A DNA stretch of 32,539 nt from a bacterium. Lineage in GTDB: Bacteria > NPL-UPA2 > JAUVJM01. Of this stretch, positions 6,122 through 14,099 are shown piece by piece; the stretch's first letter is position 1, and every line of letters starts with the position of its first letter. Location: the NCBI GenBank assembly GCA_030606215.1, contig JAUWGW010000019.1, forward strand, positions 1-32,539. Direction: 5' to 3'. The translations under genes and the position numbers were made by a program. Below the pieces are notes generated by a model. That model was given only the letters and a program-made list of their open reading frames with translations, made no database searches and had not been told where the DNA came from.

Positions 6122-6781
6122 GTGTATGTAATAATTATTGGTTGTGGTCGTGTGGGCTCTGTACTTGCTACACTTCTTTCTGAGCAGGGCAATAACATTG
6201 TTATAATTGATACGAATGAAGAGCGCCTATTGAGGCTCGGACCTGAATTTACCGGACAGACAATAGTAAGAGATGGAACAGATATAGCAATTTTAGAAGA
6301 AGCAAAAATCCAGGAAGCAGATGCCCTTGTTGCCGCTACAGGTGATGACAATTCAAATTTAATGAGCGCGCAAATTGCAAAAAACATATTTCAGGTAGAA
6401 AGAGTCCTTGTCAGAATTAAGGACCCGAATAAGCTTGATGTCTACAAGGAGTATGATCTTGAAGCCGTTTCTGCTACAACGCTTGCTGCATATAAACTCG
6501 CTGAAATGCTCAAGACAAGCAGAGAAATTGAGATATTGGGAAGTATCGGACAGGATAAAGCAAAAATCGTTAAATTCAAATTGCCAACACAAAAGACCTG
6601 CAGTACGCTCTCTCGCATGATTAGTTCTCATGTTTTCCAGCCGGCCGTAGTTTTTGTCAGCGGGAAACTGGAATTGGGTTTACCGGAAGATAAACTTTCA
6701 CCCGGAGCAGTTGTAGTCGGAAGCGTTCTTACAGAGGATATTAAACGCCTCAACCGGTTATTCTCCGAAGGAAAGAGCTAA
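6122..6781 (+). CDS. trkA: TrkA-type K+ uptake regulatory protein (RCK_N + RCK_C)
   Basis: From GTG at 6122 (after AGAGG, within the transcript of the promoter at 6068-6096) the product is about 219 residues. It opens directly with the Rossmann strand 'YVIIIGCGRVGSVLATLL'. 'IIDTNEERL', 'IVRDGTDIAIL' and 'DALVAATGDDNSNL' complete the RCK_N NAD-binding domain (about 1-130). Residues about 140-215 fit an RCK_C (TrkA_C) domain. Cytoplasmic, it would gate the TrkH channel in response to nucleotide. It has one RCK unit rather than the two of E. coli TrkA. The next gene overlaps its stop by one base (TAATG) and provides a second RCK_N, so the two may together replace the duplicated protein. Confidence 0.88.
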   Translation: MYVIIIGCGRVGSVLATLLSEQGNNIVIIDTNEERLLRLGPEFTGQTIVRDGTDIAILEEAKIQEADALVAATGDDNSNLMSAQIAKNIFQVERVLVRIKDPNKLDVYKEYDLEAVSATTLAAYKLAEMLKTSREIEILGSIGQDKAKIVKFKLPTQKTCSTLSRMISSHVFQPAVVFVSGKLELGLPEDKLSPGAVVVGSVLTEDIKRLNRLFSEGKS

Positions 6782-7203
6782 TGCAGATAGTAATCATCGG
6801 CGCGGGGGAAGTTGGTCACTCCTTAGCTGAGGCTCTGCTCAAAAATAAACATCAGGTAACAATAATAGAAAAGGAGCCAGCGAGATGTAATGGTATAGTC
6901 AAGCTATTGAATACAGTTGTTATTCACGGGGATGGAACTAATATTTCAACACTCGCTGACGCTGAAGTGGATAAGGCTGATATTCTTGTAGCTCTCACAG
7001 GGCGCGACCAGGATAATTTGATAGCTTGCCAGTTAGCCTCTAAGAAATTCGATGTGCCGCGGACAATAGCCAGGGTTACTCGCAAGCAGAATAAAGACCT
7101 TTTTGAGAAACTCGGCGGCGTGAGTATGACTGTCAGCACTACTGATATAATCTCTACAATCGTTGAAGAGGAAGTGTCAATGAAAGACACGAAAAAGAAG
7201 TGA
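6781..7203 (+). CDS. Second TrkA-N (RCK_N only) K+ regulatory protein
   Basis: The 140-residue product consists of one RCK_N domain: 'QIVIIGAGEVGHSLAEALL' (GxGxxG), 'VTIIEKEPARC', 'VVIHGDGTNISTL' and 'DILVALTGRDQDNLIACQLA'. It ends with a lysine-rich tail. No RCK_C domain is present, so it is shorter than usual TrkA units. It overlaps the first trkA stop by one base, and trkH follows 6 bases downstream, so the three genes form one operon. It most likely pairs with the first TrkA in the regulatory ring beneath TrkH. This is inferred from family architecture. Confidence 0.85.
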   Translation: MQIVIIGAGEVGHSLAEALLKNKHQVTIIEKEPARCNGIVKLLNTVVIHGDGTNISTLADAEVDKADILVALTGRDQDNLIACQLASKKFDVPRTIARVTRKQNKDLFEKLGGVSMTVSTTDIISTIVEEEVSMKDTKKK

Positions 7204-7209
7204 CATTAG

Positions 7210-8667
7210 ATGTTTTCTCTCAGGAGAAAATTAAGAGCGAAAAACCTGGCAATTATCAGCCATACAGGATTCCTCATGGTAGCCCTCGGTTTCCTGCTGC
7301 TCATTCCTCTACTGAGTCTTTTCTTCTCTCCGGAAAGTCCAGAACTTCTGCGAGCTTTTCTCCTCCCCTCAGGCGGAAGTATACTTGCTGGCATTATCCT
7401 CTGGAGAGGATTCCGTCCTAAGGAAACTGTTTTTCTCACAACCCCGGATGCGGCTATTATTGTAACATTAATCTGGGTTGTGGCAGTTCTGCTGGGTGCA
7501 ATACCTTTTATTCTGAGTAACACTCTTTCCGTCGTGGATGGGATTTTTGAGGCAATGAGCGGCTGGACCACTACGGGCCTCACAATGGTTAATCCTGATA
7601 ACATTCCCAAGGTTCTCCTCATGTGGCGAAGCCTTATGCAATTTGTTGGAGGTGCAGGATTGGCTGTCGTCATGCTTTCAGCAATTATCGGCTCGCTTGG
7701 TCCCGGAGTCTATGAGGCAGAAGCCCGGACAGACCATCTCCTGCCGCATGTAATGCATACCGCACGAATGATTATCAAGATATATCTGGCTTATTTCGTT
7801 CTCGGAGTTGGTCTCTACGTATTAGCAGGGCTTGGCCTTTTTGACGCTCTATGCCACACGATGTCCGGGCTTTCAACAGGGGGATTCTCCACCCATAGTG
7901 AGAGTATCGCTTATTGGAATAGACCTTCTGTTGAAATTGTAACTATGTTTCTGATGATTCTTGGAACTATCAATTTTGCTACTCACCATGCCGTCTTCTC
8001 AAGCCGCGGAAAAAAGGGATTCAAAGACGCTGAAATTGTCCTGATGTTGTGGCTGATAATATGCGCAACTTTTCTGATATTCATGCATACTGCCGGAGTT
8101 GATTCTGGAAGAAGCTTGAGAGAAAGCATTTTCCAGGCAGTATCAGCAGCTTCTGGAACGGGATATGCCACTGTATCTCTCAGAGGTTGGGGAGAACTAC
8201 CTTTATTCATTCTCGTAATTCTGATGTTAATTGAGGGTGGGACAGGTTCTACAGCCGGGGGGATAAAACTTTATCGTATCTGTATAATCATGAAATCTAT
8301 CTGGTGGTGGATAAAAAAGCAATTCTATCCATCTTCTGCTGTAATTCAACGGACCATATGGCGCCGCGGCGAAAAGCTTGAAATACAGGACAGACACATA
8401 CAGGCTGTTGCAGGTTTCGTCGGGATATATCTTCTCACTTACAGCATCGGTGTTCTAATTTTCTTATCTGACGGCTTCACGCTTAAAGAATCCACATTTG
8501 AGTTTGCGAGCGCAATCGGGACTGTCGGTTTATCCCTCGGCATAACAGGACCTGAGATGCCTCTGGCAAGCAAGATAGCCCAGATACTTGGTATGTGGCT
8601 GGGCAGGCTTGAGTTTATTGCCATCTTTCACGCTTTTATAAGGCTTGGGCGCAGTATTTTCAAATGA
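7210..8667 (+). CDS. trkH: TrkH/KtrB-family potassium uptake channel
   Basis: The integral membrane protein has 485 residues with about ten to twelve hydrophobic segments. The four pore-loop repeats typical of the SKT superfamily are visible: 'AMSGWTTTGLTMV', 'TMSGLSTGGFSTH', 'AVSAASGTGYATV' and 'FASAIGTVGLSLGI'. Each carries the selectivity-filter glycine. 'LIEGGTGSTAGGIKLYRI' is the conserved cytoplasmic loop. Length and N-terminal segments favour TrkH over the shorter KtrB. Two TrkA-type regulators lie directly upstream. Role: K+ import across the inner membrane, controlled by the RCK ring. Confidence 0.93.
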   Translation: MFSLRRKLRAKNLAIISHTGFLMVALGFLLLIPLLSLFFSPESPELLRAFLLPSGGSILAGIILWRGFRPKETVFLTTPDAAIIVTLIWVVAVLLGAIPFILSNTLSVVDGIFEAMSGWTTTGLTMVNPDNIPKVLLMWRSLMQFVGGAGLAVVMLSAIIGSLGPGVYEAEARTDHLLPHVMHTARMIIKIYLAYFVLGVGLYVLAGLGLFDALCHTMSGLSTGGFSTHSESIAYWNRPSVEIVTMFLMILGTINFATHHAVFSSRGKKGFKDAEIVLMLWLIICATFLIFMHTAGVDSGRSLRESIFQAVSAASGTGYATVSLRGWGELPLFILVILMLIEGGTGSTAGGIKLYRICIIMKSIWWWIKKQFYPSSAVIQRTIWRRGEKLEIQDRHIQAVAGFVGIYLLTYSIGVLIFLSDGFTLKESTFEFASAIGTVGLSLGITGPEMPLASKIAQILGMWLGRLEFIAIFHAFIRLGRSIFK

Positions 8668-8676
8668 CAGTGTTGC

Positions 8677-8764
8677 TGTCATTCTGAGGAGTAAAGCGCC
8701 TGTCCTCGAGCGAAACGAAGGAACGAAGAATCTCTATAGATTCTTCACTTCGTTCAGAATGACA
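8677..8764. repeat. Interspersed palindromic repeat after trkH
   Basis: Outer arms tgtcattctga (8677-8687) and tcagaatgaca (8754-8764) are perfect complements. The inner arms gaagaatct (8725-8733) and agattcttc (8738-8746) form a second perfect stem with a four-base loop. This 'TCATTCTGAG...GAAGAATCT' type is a common dispersed intergenic repeat in many bacterial genomes. It may also serve as a terminator or mRNA 3' stabiliser for the trk operon. Confidence 0.8.
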
Positions 8765-8810
8765 CACGGTTCACCGAATATTTACCCTAAATCAATAGGA
8801 GGGAAAAGAT

Positions 8811-9137
8811 ATGAGCGAAAAGGATGAAAAAACTGAAATGCTCTTTATACAGTTCATTTCAGGTCTTTACACTTCCACAATGCAGCATCTTGGCAAACTG
8901 ATGAATCCAGTAACCGGCGAGATAGAAAAAAATCTTGACGCCGCGCAGGCAACTATTGAACTGGTTAGAATGTTCAAGGAGAAAACAAAAGGCAGCCTCA
9001 ACCGGAGAGAATCCGACACAATAAATAATGCTCTCGCTAACATGCAGATGAACTATGTCGACGAGTTAAAGCGAACAGAGGAAGGAGACAAGGAAAAAAA
9101 AGAGGAAGAAAAGAAGGAAAATGGCCCTCAACAATGA
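8811..9137 (+). CDS. DUF1844 family protein
   Basis: The 108-residue acidic/lysine-rich protein starts at ATG 8811 behind AGGAGGG. Its N-terminal 75 residues match DUF1844: 'LFIQFISGLYTSTMQHLGKL', 'NLDAAQATIELVRMFKEKTKG' and a final 'NNALANMQMNYVDEL'. The C-terminal 30 residues are a low-complexity Glu/Lys tail. Members are short, helical, cytoplasmic proteins of unknown function in deltaproteobacteria, planctomycetes and candidate phyla. Its end overlaps the PBP2 start by 17 bases, suggesting coupled expression with cell wall synthesis. I cannot assign a function. Confidence 0.85.
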   Translation: MSEKDEKTEMLFIQFISGLYTSTMQHLGKLMNPVTGEIEKNLDAAQATIELVRMFKEKTKGSLNRRESDTINNALANMQMNYVDELKRTEEGDKEKKEEEKKENGPQQ

Positions 9138-10821
9138 TGAAGTAATGCCCCCGCAAAGACTCCCTCTCCTCGGGAAGGTGGCAATCGCCCTCTTTATCAT
9201 ACTGGCAGGACGGTTGTGGTACCTTCAGATTATTCAAGAGTCAAAATATATGACTCTGTCTCAGAAAAACAGCATCAAACTTGTCCGTCTTCAAGCTCCA
9301 AGAGGAGAGGTTATGGACAGGAATGGAGAGGTTCTCATAGGAAACCGACCCTGTTTTAATATCCTAACTTTCCGTTCAAAGGAGAGAGAAGACGCAGGCT
9401 GGGATAAACTCTTCTCTGCTCTGGGGGAGAAGAAGAAAGCTGCCAACCTCCCTCTGGGAAAATTTTCTCCCGTAAAAAAAGACGCAACGCGGGAAGAAAT
9501 CTCCCGGATTGAGGAGAGGAAAGCAGACTTGCCCGAAGTGAGTATTGAGGTTCAACCAAAAAGGCACTATCCGCATGGGAAGACTGCATCTCATATCCTT
9601 GGGTATGTTGGTGAAATTACTGACGTGGAATTGCAGCATCTGAGTCAAGAAGGGTATCGTGCGGGAGATACAATCGGGAAATCCGGCGTGGAGAAAAGCT
9701 TTGAAGAACACCTCAGAGGGAAAGATGGGGGTAAACAGGTTATTGTAAATGCCTGCGGGTATCAGGTAGATGTCCTCGGGTGCAAGGAACCTTTAGCTGG
9801 AAATGATCTCCGGTTAACTATTGATTACCGGATACAGGAAATTGTAGAAGATGTGATAGGAAGGAAACGAGGTTCAATTATAGTTATGGATCCGAGAAAT
9901 GGCGAGATTCTTGGTCTTGTAAGCCAACCTGGTTTTGACCCAAATATTTTCACCCGCAGAATTTCAACGACAGAGTGGAGGAAATTGAATGCTGGGGGAA
10001 GTGCAATTTTCACAAATAGAGCTATTCAAGGAGAGTATCCACCAGGCTCAACATTCAAATTGATAGTGGCAATTGCCGCTCTTGAGGAAGGGCTAATTGG
10101 GACTGATGAGGTGTTTGTGTGTAAGGGCTCGTATCAGGTTGGCAATCGAACATTTAGATGCTGGAAGAAAGGCGGGCATGGGCAATTGAATATTATTGAA
10201 GGAATTGTTCATTCCTGCGACGTATTTTTCTACCAGCTTGGAGAGCGTGTGGGTGTTGAGAGAATAGCTCTTTATGCACGTAAACTGGGACTTGGCAGCT
10301 CAACTGGTATAGACCTTCCCGGAGAAAGAAGCGGGCTTACTCCGACTCCTCAATGGAAAAGAAAAAAAAATGGAGTTAGCTGGTATCCCGGCGATACAGT
10401 TAATATGTCAATTGGCCAGGGATTTGTTCTCACAACTCCGATACAGATGGCAAATGCTTATTCCACCTTTGCCAATGGAGGGACACTGTATAGACCACAT
10501 GTGCTGAAAGGAGCTACTCCAGAAATAATAAGGGAGCTGAACTTAAAACCTTTGACGAAAAAGGTTTTGCGTGAAGCATTCACTTCAGTCGTTTCGCGAG
10601 GGACAGGGCATAAAGCAAAAGTCGCTGGAGTGGAAGTAGCCGGTAAGACAGGAACCTCGGAAAATCCGCATGGGGCAGACCACGCGTGGTTTATTGGATT
10701 TGCTCCAGCTCATTCTCCATCAGTATGTGTTTGCGTAATGCTTGAGAATGCAGGTCATGGGAGTTCGCAAGCCGCCCCGCTATGCGGAAAGATTATAAAG
10801 AGGATAATGCAGCTAAAATGA
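9121..10821 (+). CDS. mrdA: Penicillin-binding protein 2 (peptidoglycan D,D-transpeptidase, rod-shape type)
   Basis: The protein has 566 residues. There is one N-terminal membrane anchor (about residues 16-38, LLGKVAIALFIILAG), a dimerisation domain (about 45-225, with 'LQAPRGEVMDRNGEVL') and a transpeptidase domain. The active-site set is complete: S310-T-F-K313 after 'YPPG', S365-C-D367 and K509-T-G-T. 'GSIIVMDPRNGEILGLVSQPGFDPN' and 'IGQGFVLTTPIQMANAYSTFAN' are typical of PBP2/MrdA. It acts on the periplasmic face in lateral wall synthesis, usually with RodA, which is not in this window. It lies between DUF1844 (17-base overlap) and an exported PCM (ATGA overlap). FtsI is the alternative, but motif spacing and N-terminus fit PBP2 better. 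Confidence 0.9.
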   Translation: MALNNDEVMPPQRLPLLGKVAIALFIILAGRLWYLQIIQESKYMTLSQKNSIKLVRLQAPRGEVMDRNGEVLIGNRPCFNILTFRSKEREDAGWDKLFSALGEKKKAANLPLGKFSPVKKDATREEISRIEERKADLPEVSIEVQPKRHYPHGKTASHILGYVGEITDVELQHLSQEGYRAGDTIGKSGVEKSFEEHLRGKDGGKQVIVNACGYQVDVLGCKEPLAGNDLRLTIDYRIQEIVEDVIGRKRGSIIVMDPRNGEILGLVSQPGFDPNIFTRRISTTEWRKLNAGGSAIFTNRAIQGEYPPGSTFKLIVAIAALEEGLIGTDEVFVCKGSYQVGNRTFRCWKKGGHGQLNIIEGIVHSCDVFFYQLGERVGVERIALYARKLGLGSSTGIDLPGERSGLTPTPQWKRKKNGVSWYPGDTVNMSIGQGFVLTTPIQMANAYSTFANGGTLYRPHVLKGATPEIIRELNLKPLTKKVLREAFTSVVSRGTGHKAKVAGVEVAGKTGTSENPHGADHAWFIGFAPAHSPSVCVCVMLENAGHGSSQAAPLCGKIIKRIMQLK

Positions 10822-11519
10822 AATTTGTGAGTCTTTGTACATTGATGACTGTTGTGTTCAGTCTTTGTGAAAGTGCGATTGGAGAAATAGACTATCAGCA
10901 TCTCAGGATTCAAATGGTGGAAAGGCAGATTCGCGCACGCGGGGTAAAGGATAAAAAAGTTTTATCTGCAATGATGAAGGTTCCAAGGCACAAATTTGTC
11001 CTCGAAAAATATCTCAAAAAGGCATATGGAGATTATCCACTACCAATAGGAGAGGGACAGACAATTTCACAACCATACATTGTTGCAGTTATGACAGAGC
11101 TTCTGGAGCTTAAAGAGGGAGATAAAGTACTTGAGATAGGCACAGGTTCAGGGTATCAAGCCGCAATACTTGGAGAAATTACAAAAGAAGTTTACACTAT
11201 TGAAATTATTCCCGAACTTGCCAAAAGAGCAAAAAAGACCCTTCTCAGCCAGAGCTACGATTATATAAAGATAAAAGCCGGTGACGGATATTTTGGTTGG
11301 GAGGAATATGCTCCATTTGATGCGATAATTGTTACTGCCGCTCCGGCTCACATACCCCCTCCCCTAAAAAAGCAGCTAAAAGATGGGGGTAGAATAGTAA
11401 TACCGGTAGGAATGCCTGGTGCCTACCAAACTCTATGGCGGGTAAGAAAATCTGGCGAAAAACTTGAAATGAATAATATAATGGGAGTCTCTTTCGTCCC
11501 GTTTACAAGAGCCAGATAA
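10818..11519 (+). CDS. pcm: Protein-L-isoaspartate O-methyltransferase, apparently exported
   Basis: The start at ATG 10818 overlaps the PBP2 stop as ATGA and gives a 233-residue product; a 36-base longer start is possible. The chosen start gives a signal peptide-like N-terminus, 'MKFVSLCTLMTVVFSLCESA'. The enzyme follows: 'MVERQIRARGVKDKKVLSAM', 'VPRHKFV', 'PLPIGEGQTISQPYIVAVM', the SAM motif 'VLEIGTGSGYQAAIL', 'GDGYFGWEEYAPFDAIIVTAA' and 'GGRIVIPVG'. PCM methylates L-isoaspartyl residues to begin repair of damaged proteins. Typical PCM is cytoplasmic; the leader suggests a periplasmic version, where SAM supply would be unusual. Placement behind PBP2 suits envelope repair. Its 3' end overlaps the convergent gene by 87 bases. 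Confidence 0.9.
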   Translation: MKFVSLCTLMTVVFSLCESAIGEIDYQHLRIQMVERQIRARGVKDKKVLSAMMKVPRHKFVLEKYLKKAYGDYPLPIGEGQTISQPYIVAVMTELLELKEGDKVLEIGTGSGYQAAILGEITKEVYTIEIIPELAKRAKKTLLSQSYDYIKIKAGDGYFGWEEYAPFDAIIVTAAPAHIPPPLKKQLKDGGRIVIPVGMPGAYQTLWRVRKSGEKLEMNNIMGVSFVPFTRAR

Positions 11520-14099
11520 ACCACCCTTTACCTGTGATTCAGACACTGCGGAGCAAGTGCTTTTATACATGGTCACTACTGTCTTAATTGCAATAAGAGC
11601 AATGAGGTAGAAAAAAGCCCCACTGATTATGACCCAGTTATATCCTCTGGAAAGGTTAACCATCCCTGCAACGATAGATGCAATCACTGAAGCGCATCCA
11701 TTTATCCCCCACACCCATGGGAGAATTGCAGGTTCTATTCTTTTGACAAGTTTCAAACCCACAGGGAATGGAAATCCCATGAGCATACTTATAGGAAAAA
11801 GAACGCCTAATGAAAGTATAAATCGGAGAGGGAGATTCTCTCCCATGAAGAGATAAAAGAATTTTCGCAGGAAGAAACCGTAGATAAGTCCTGAGATTAC
11901 TATCGCTAATAAAATCGCTTCAATTTTTGAAGTGTATTTTAATCTGCCGGAGATGAGACTACCAATTGAAGAGAATACAAGTAGTGCCGCAAGAACGACG
12001 GAAAAAGCATAAGTAGGACGACCAAGAAAGAGAATAAAGTAGTGCATAAAGGATATTTCAAGAAAAAGGAACCCAATGCCGAGGGAGAAAAAGTAAGTGA
12101 AGAACACCCATTTTGTTCGTGGAGGAGGCATAAACACCCCCTCCCCCCTGTCCCCTCCCTCAAGGCCTGCCTGCCGCCCGCCTGCCGGCGAGGCAGGGCG
12201 AGGCAGGAGAGGGTGATAGTTACAGAGTTTTCGTGTTGAGCGCCGGAGAAGCGGTGCTATAATTAACAGAAATGAACTCAGCAGCGCAATTGAAAAAAGT
12301 AAAATGACAACCAAATATCCACATCCTCCGTACGGAAGCCATCTCCTGCCGAGATTTGCGAAGATTCCCGGAACCTGTTTCCATTTGAAAAAATGGAAGA
12401 AAAACGGACGGTTATCGCGAACTGCTGATATGTCGTACTCGTAATCCCTTAAGAATCTTTCCCTGCCATCTTTTTTGAGAATTCCCCGAAAAGTCTTGTA
12501 ATGGCAAGGTTCAGGAAAACAATTATAAATATTTACCTCTTCTTCATGAATATCTGGAAGCCAGACAACATCAAACTTCTTATCCTTACAGAATTTTCTC
12601 GCAATTTGAAGTTCGCAGGCTCTGAATGGAGTTCGCTTCACCAAAAATGTAGCTGTCATCCATCCTCTTATGAAAACAAGCTGTTCCCCGGGGTTCAAAA
12701 CTCCCCTCTCCTCAAGAGCTGTTACAATCGTTGCACCAAGCCGTATAGATTCACTTGGTGGTGTCTGCAGCCAGCGGGTTAAGAGAAGTATTCCATCCGG
12801 CGAGAGAATATTCAGATAATCTTTTATTGCTTCCACAGTGTAAAGATGCCCTTCTCTAAGGCTGAAAGCGCCGCTCATCACAGCGCCAAAAGATTCGCTC
12901 AGAGAAACCGTAACAAGGTCAAACTTTCTCTTTGTCCTTCGGACATATGTTCTTGCATTTTCCCCAACTATTTGAACATTTCTATTCAAATACGGCTCGT
13001 TTACCTCCCTCCTAATCATCCTGACAATGAGCGGATTACTTTCTACAACAGTTACAGATGGTACTCCGTGATAAATCGCACTCAATACATCAAGTCCTCC
13101 GTGAGGCTCTATTATCAGAGCTCCTTCCTTTCTCCCTCCCCACTCGTGGGGGAGGGAAGGGTGGGGGGAAGAGAGAGGAGATAGGTGGGGGTATATCTTG
13201 TAAGCTAAGGTGCCAGGTAAGTATTCTATAAATCCCAGTTCCTCATAAGTTTTGAAAACTGTTACACCTGTAAGATTCTCACCGTCAATAGTCAACCCAA
13301 GCTGCGGGGGGAGGCTCCCTTCAAATGTATGACTCAACCCTGGAGCATATTTCACTACCGGGCTTTCAATAATGTCAACTCGTGAAATTGCGTTCTCCTT
13401 AGTGTTAATAACTCTCGCTTTTTCAGATTTAAGAGCCAGTGGCAAGCTTTTATAAGGAGACAGGCTAATCTCAAGTGAAGGACTTCCTAAGATCGTGACA
13501 GCGGTAACCAGAATAGCCGTCAAAACGGCAATATAGAGGTATCTTCTGCCCGGGATTGAAAAGAGAAAAGTTGAGATAAGTCCGATATAAGCTACAACAA
13601 CAGGAATTTTATCTGCCTTACCAATCAATGGGATTGATAAAACAAGAAAACACCCCACTCCAGAACCAAGCAAATTATAGAAGTAGATGAGGTGTGCTTT
13701 TTCTACAAATCGCACTAAGCTCATCCCAATCAATAAACCCGCAAGAAAGAACGGAATGGAAAGTGAAAGATAAAGAAAAGCGAGATATGCAATCTGCAGC
13801 GGTTCTATCCCAATACGAAAAGAATCGAATGGAATTCTGTTAACTGCTATGAAAGAGAGAAGAATTGTTATAGAAAATAGAGAAGAAATAATAGTAAACC
13901 GGCTTTGTGTATTCCTCTTAAACCACGATGGGAAAATAGCTAAAAATGAACCACTTGCTCCAAACCCGAGCAGTGCAAGGCTTATAATCATGAATGCAAA
14001 GTGATACCACTGGGAAATGGAAAAGATGCGGGTAAGCCCTATCTGGAATGCGAGTGTGGCACAGGAAACAAGAAATATGCCGGAGTAAATGGACGCCAT
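11433..14099 (-). CDS. Large membrane protein with spermidine/spermine synthase-like methyltransferase-fold domain
   Basis: The product has 888 residues. Residues about 1-205 form seven or so membrane helices. About 210-600 is a soluble spermidine-synthase-like Rossmann domain with 'ALIIEPHGGLDVLSAIYHG' and 'VTVVESNPLIVRMIRREV', the acidic binding loop, plus 'VRRTKRKFDLVTVSLSESFG'. About 600-870 is a second membrane block ('FFTYFFSLGIGFLFLEISFMHYF'). Such fused proteins are usually annotated spermidine-synthase-like; real polyamine synthesis is unproven. Two palindromic DNA repeats are inserted in frame (residues about 305-320 and 630-650), adding Pro/Gly-rich segments. The start ATG abuts the coaBC stop. 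The last roughly 29 codons overlap pcm tail to tail, so the native C-terminus may be shorter. Confidence 0.75.
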   Translation of the reverse strand: MASIYSGIFLVSCATLAFQIGLTRIFSISQWYHFAFMIISLALLGFGASGSFLAIFPSWFKRNTQSRFTIISSLFSITILLSFIAVNRIPFDSFRIGIEPLQIAYLAFLYLSLSIPFFLAGLLIGMSLVRFVEKAHLIYFYNLLGSGVGCFLVLSIPLIGKADKIPVVVAYIGLISTFLFSIPGRRYLYIAVLTAILVTAVTILGSPSLEISLSPYKSLPLALKSEKARVINTKENAISRVDIIESPVVKYAPGLSHTFEGSLPPQLGLTIDGENLTGVTVFKTYEELGFIEYLPGTLAYKIYPHLSPLSSPHPSLPHEWGGRKEGALIIEPHGGLDVLSAIYHGVPSVTVVESNPLIVRMIRREVNEPYLNRNVQIVGENARTYVRRTKRKFDLVTVSLSESFGAVMSGAFSLREGHLYTVEAIKDYLNILSPDGILLLTRWLQTPPSESIRLGATIVTALEERGVLNPGEQLVFIRGWMTATFLVKRTPFRACELQIARKFCKDKKFDVVWLPDIHEEEVNIYNCFPEPCHYKTFRGILKKDGRERFLRDYEYDISAVRDNRPFFFHFFKWKQVPGIFANLGRRWLPYGGCGYLVVILLFSIALLSSFLLIIAPLLRRSTRKLCNYHPLLPRPASPAGGRQAGLEGGDRGEGVFMPPPRTKWVFFTYFFSLGIGFLFLEISFMHYFILFLGRPTYAFSVVLAALLVFSSIGSLISGRLKYTSKIEAILLAIVISGLIYGFFLRKFFYLFMGENLPLRFILSLGVLFPISMLMGFPFPVGLKLVKRIEPAILPWVWGINGCASVIASIVAGMVNLSRGYNWVIISGAFFYLIALIAIKTVVTMYKSTCSAVSESQVKGGLSGSCKRDERDSHYIIHFKFFARFSYPP
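12150..12212. repeat. CCTGCC/GGCAGG-rich palindromic repeat inside the spermidine-synthase-like gene
   Basis: Plus strand has ggcctgcctgccgcccgcc followed by complementary ggcgaggcagggcgaggcagg. It stays in frame and encodes a Pro/Gly/Arg-rich insert (RPASPAGGRQAGLEGG) between two membrane segments. GC content is far above the host gene, which suggests insertion of a mobile palindromic element. Confidence 0.7.
13131..13190. repeat. CCCTCCCCA-type palindromic repeat inside the spermidine-synthase-like gene
   Basis: ccctcccca, then ctcg, then tgggggaggg makes a near-perfect hairpin (one bulged base) at 13134-13156, followed by a G-rich stretch. Read in frame it adds 'SPHPSLPHEWGGRKEG' within the soluble domain. 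It resembles dispersed repeats elsewhere in bacterial genomes rather than domain sequence. Confidence 0.7.

Noticed and set aside
7206-7673. Minus-strand 155-codon frame over trkH
   Set aside because: It is antisense to clear TrkH pore repeats and contains no domain pattern.
12042-12239. Plus-strand 65-codon frame across the GC-rich repeat
   Set aside because: It arises from the palindromic repeat antisense to the spermidine-synthase-like gene and has low-complexity content.
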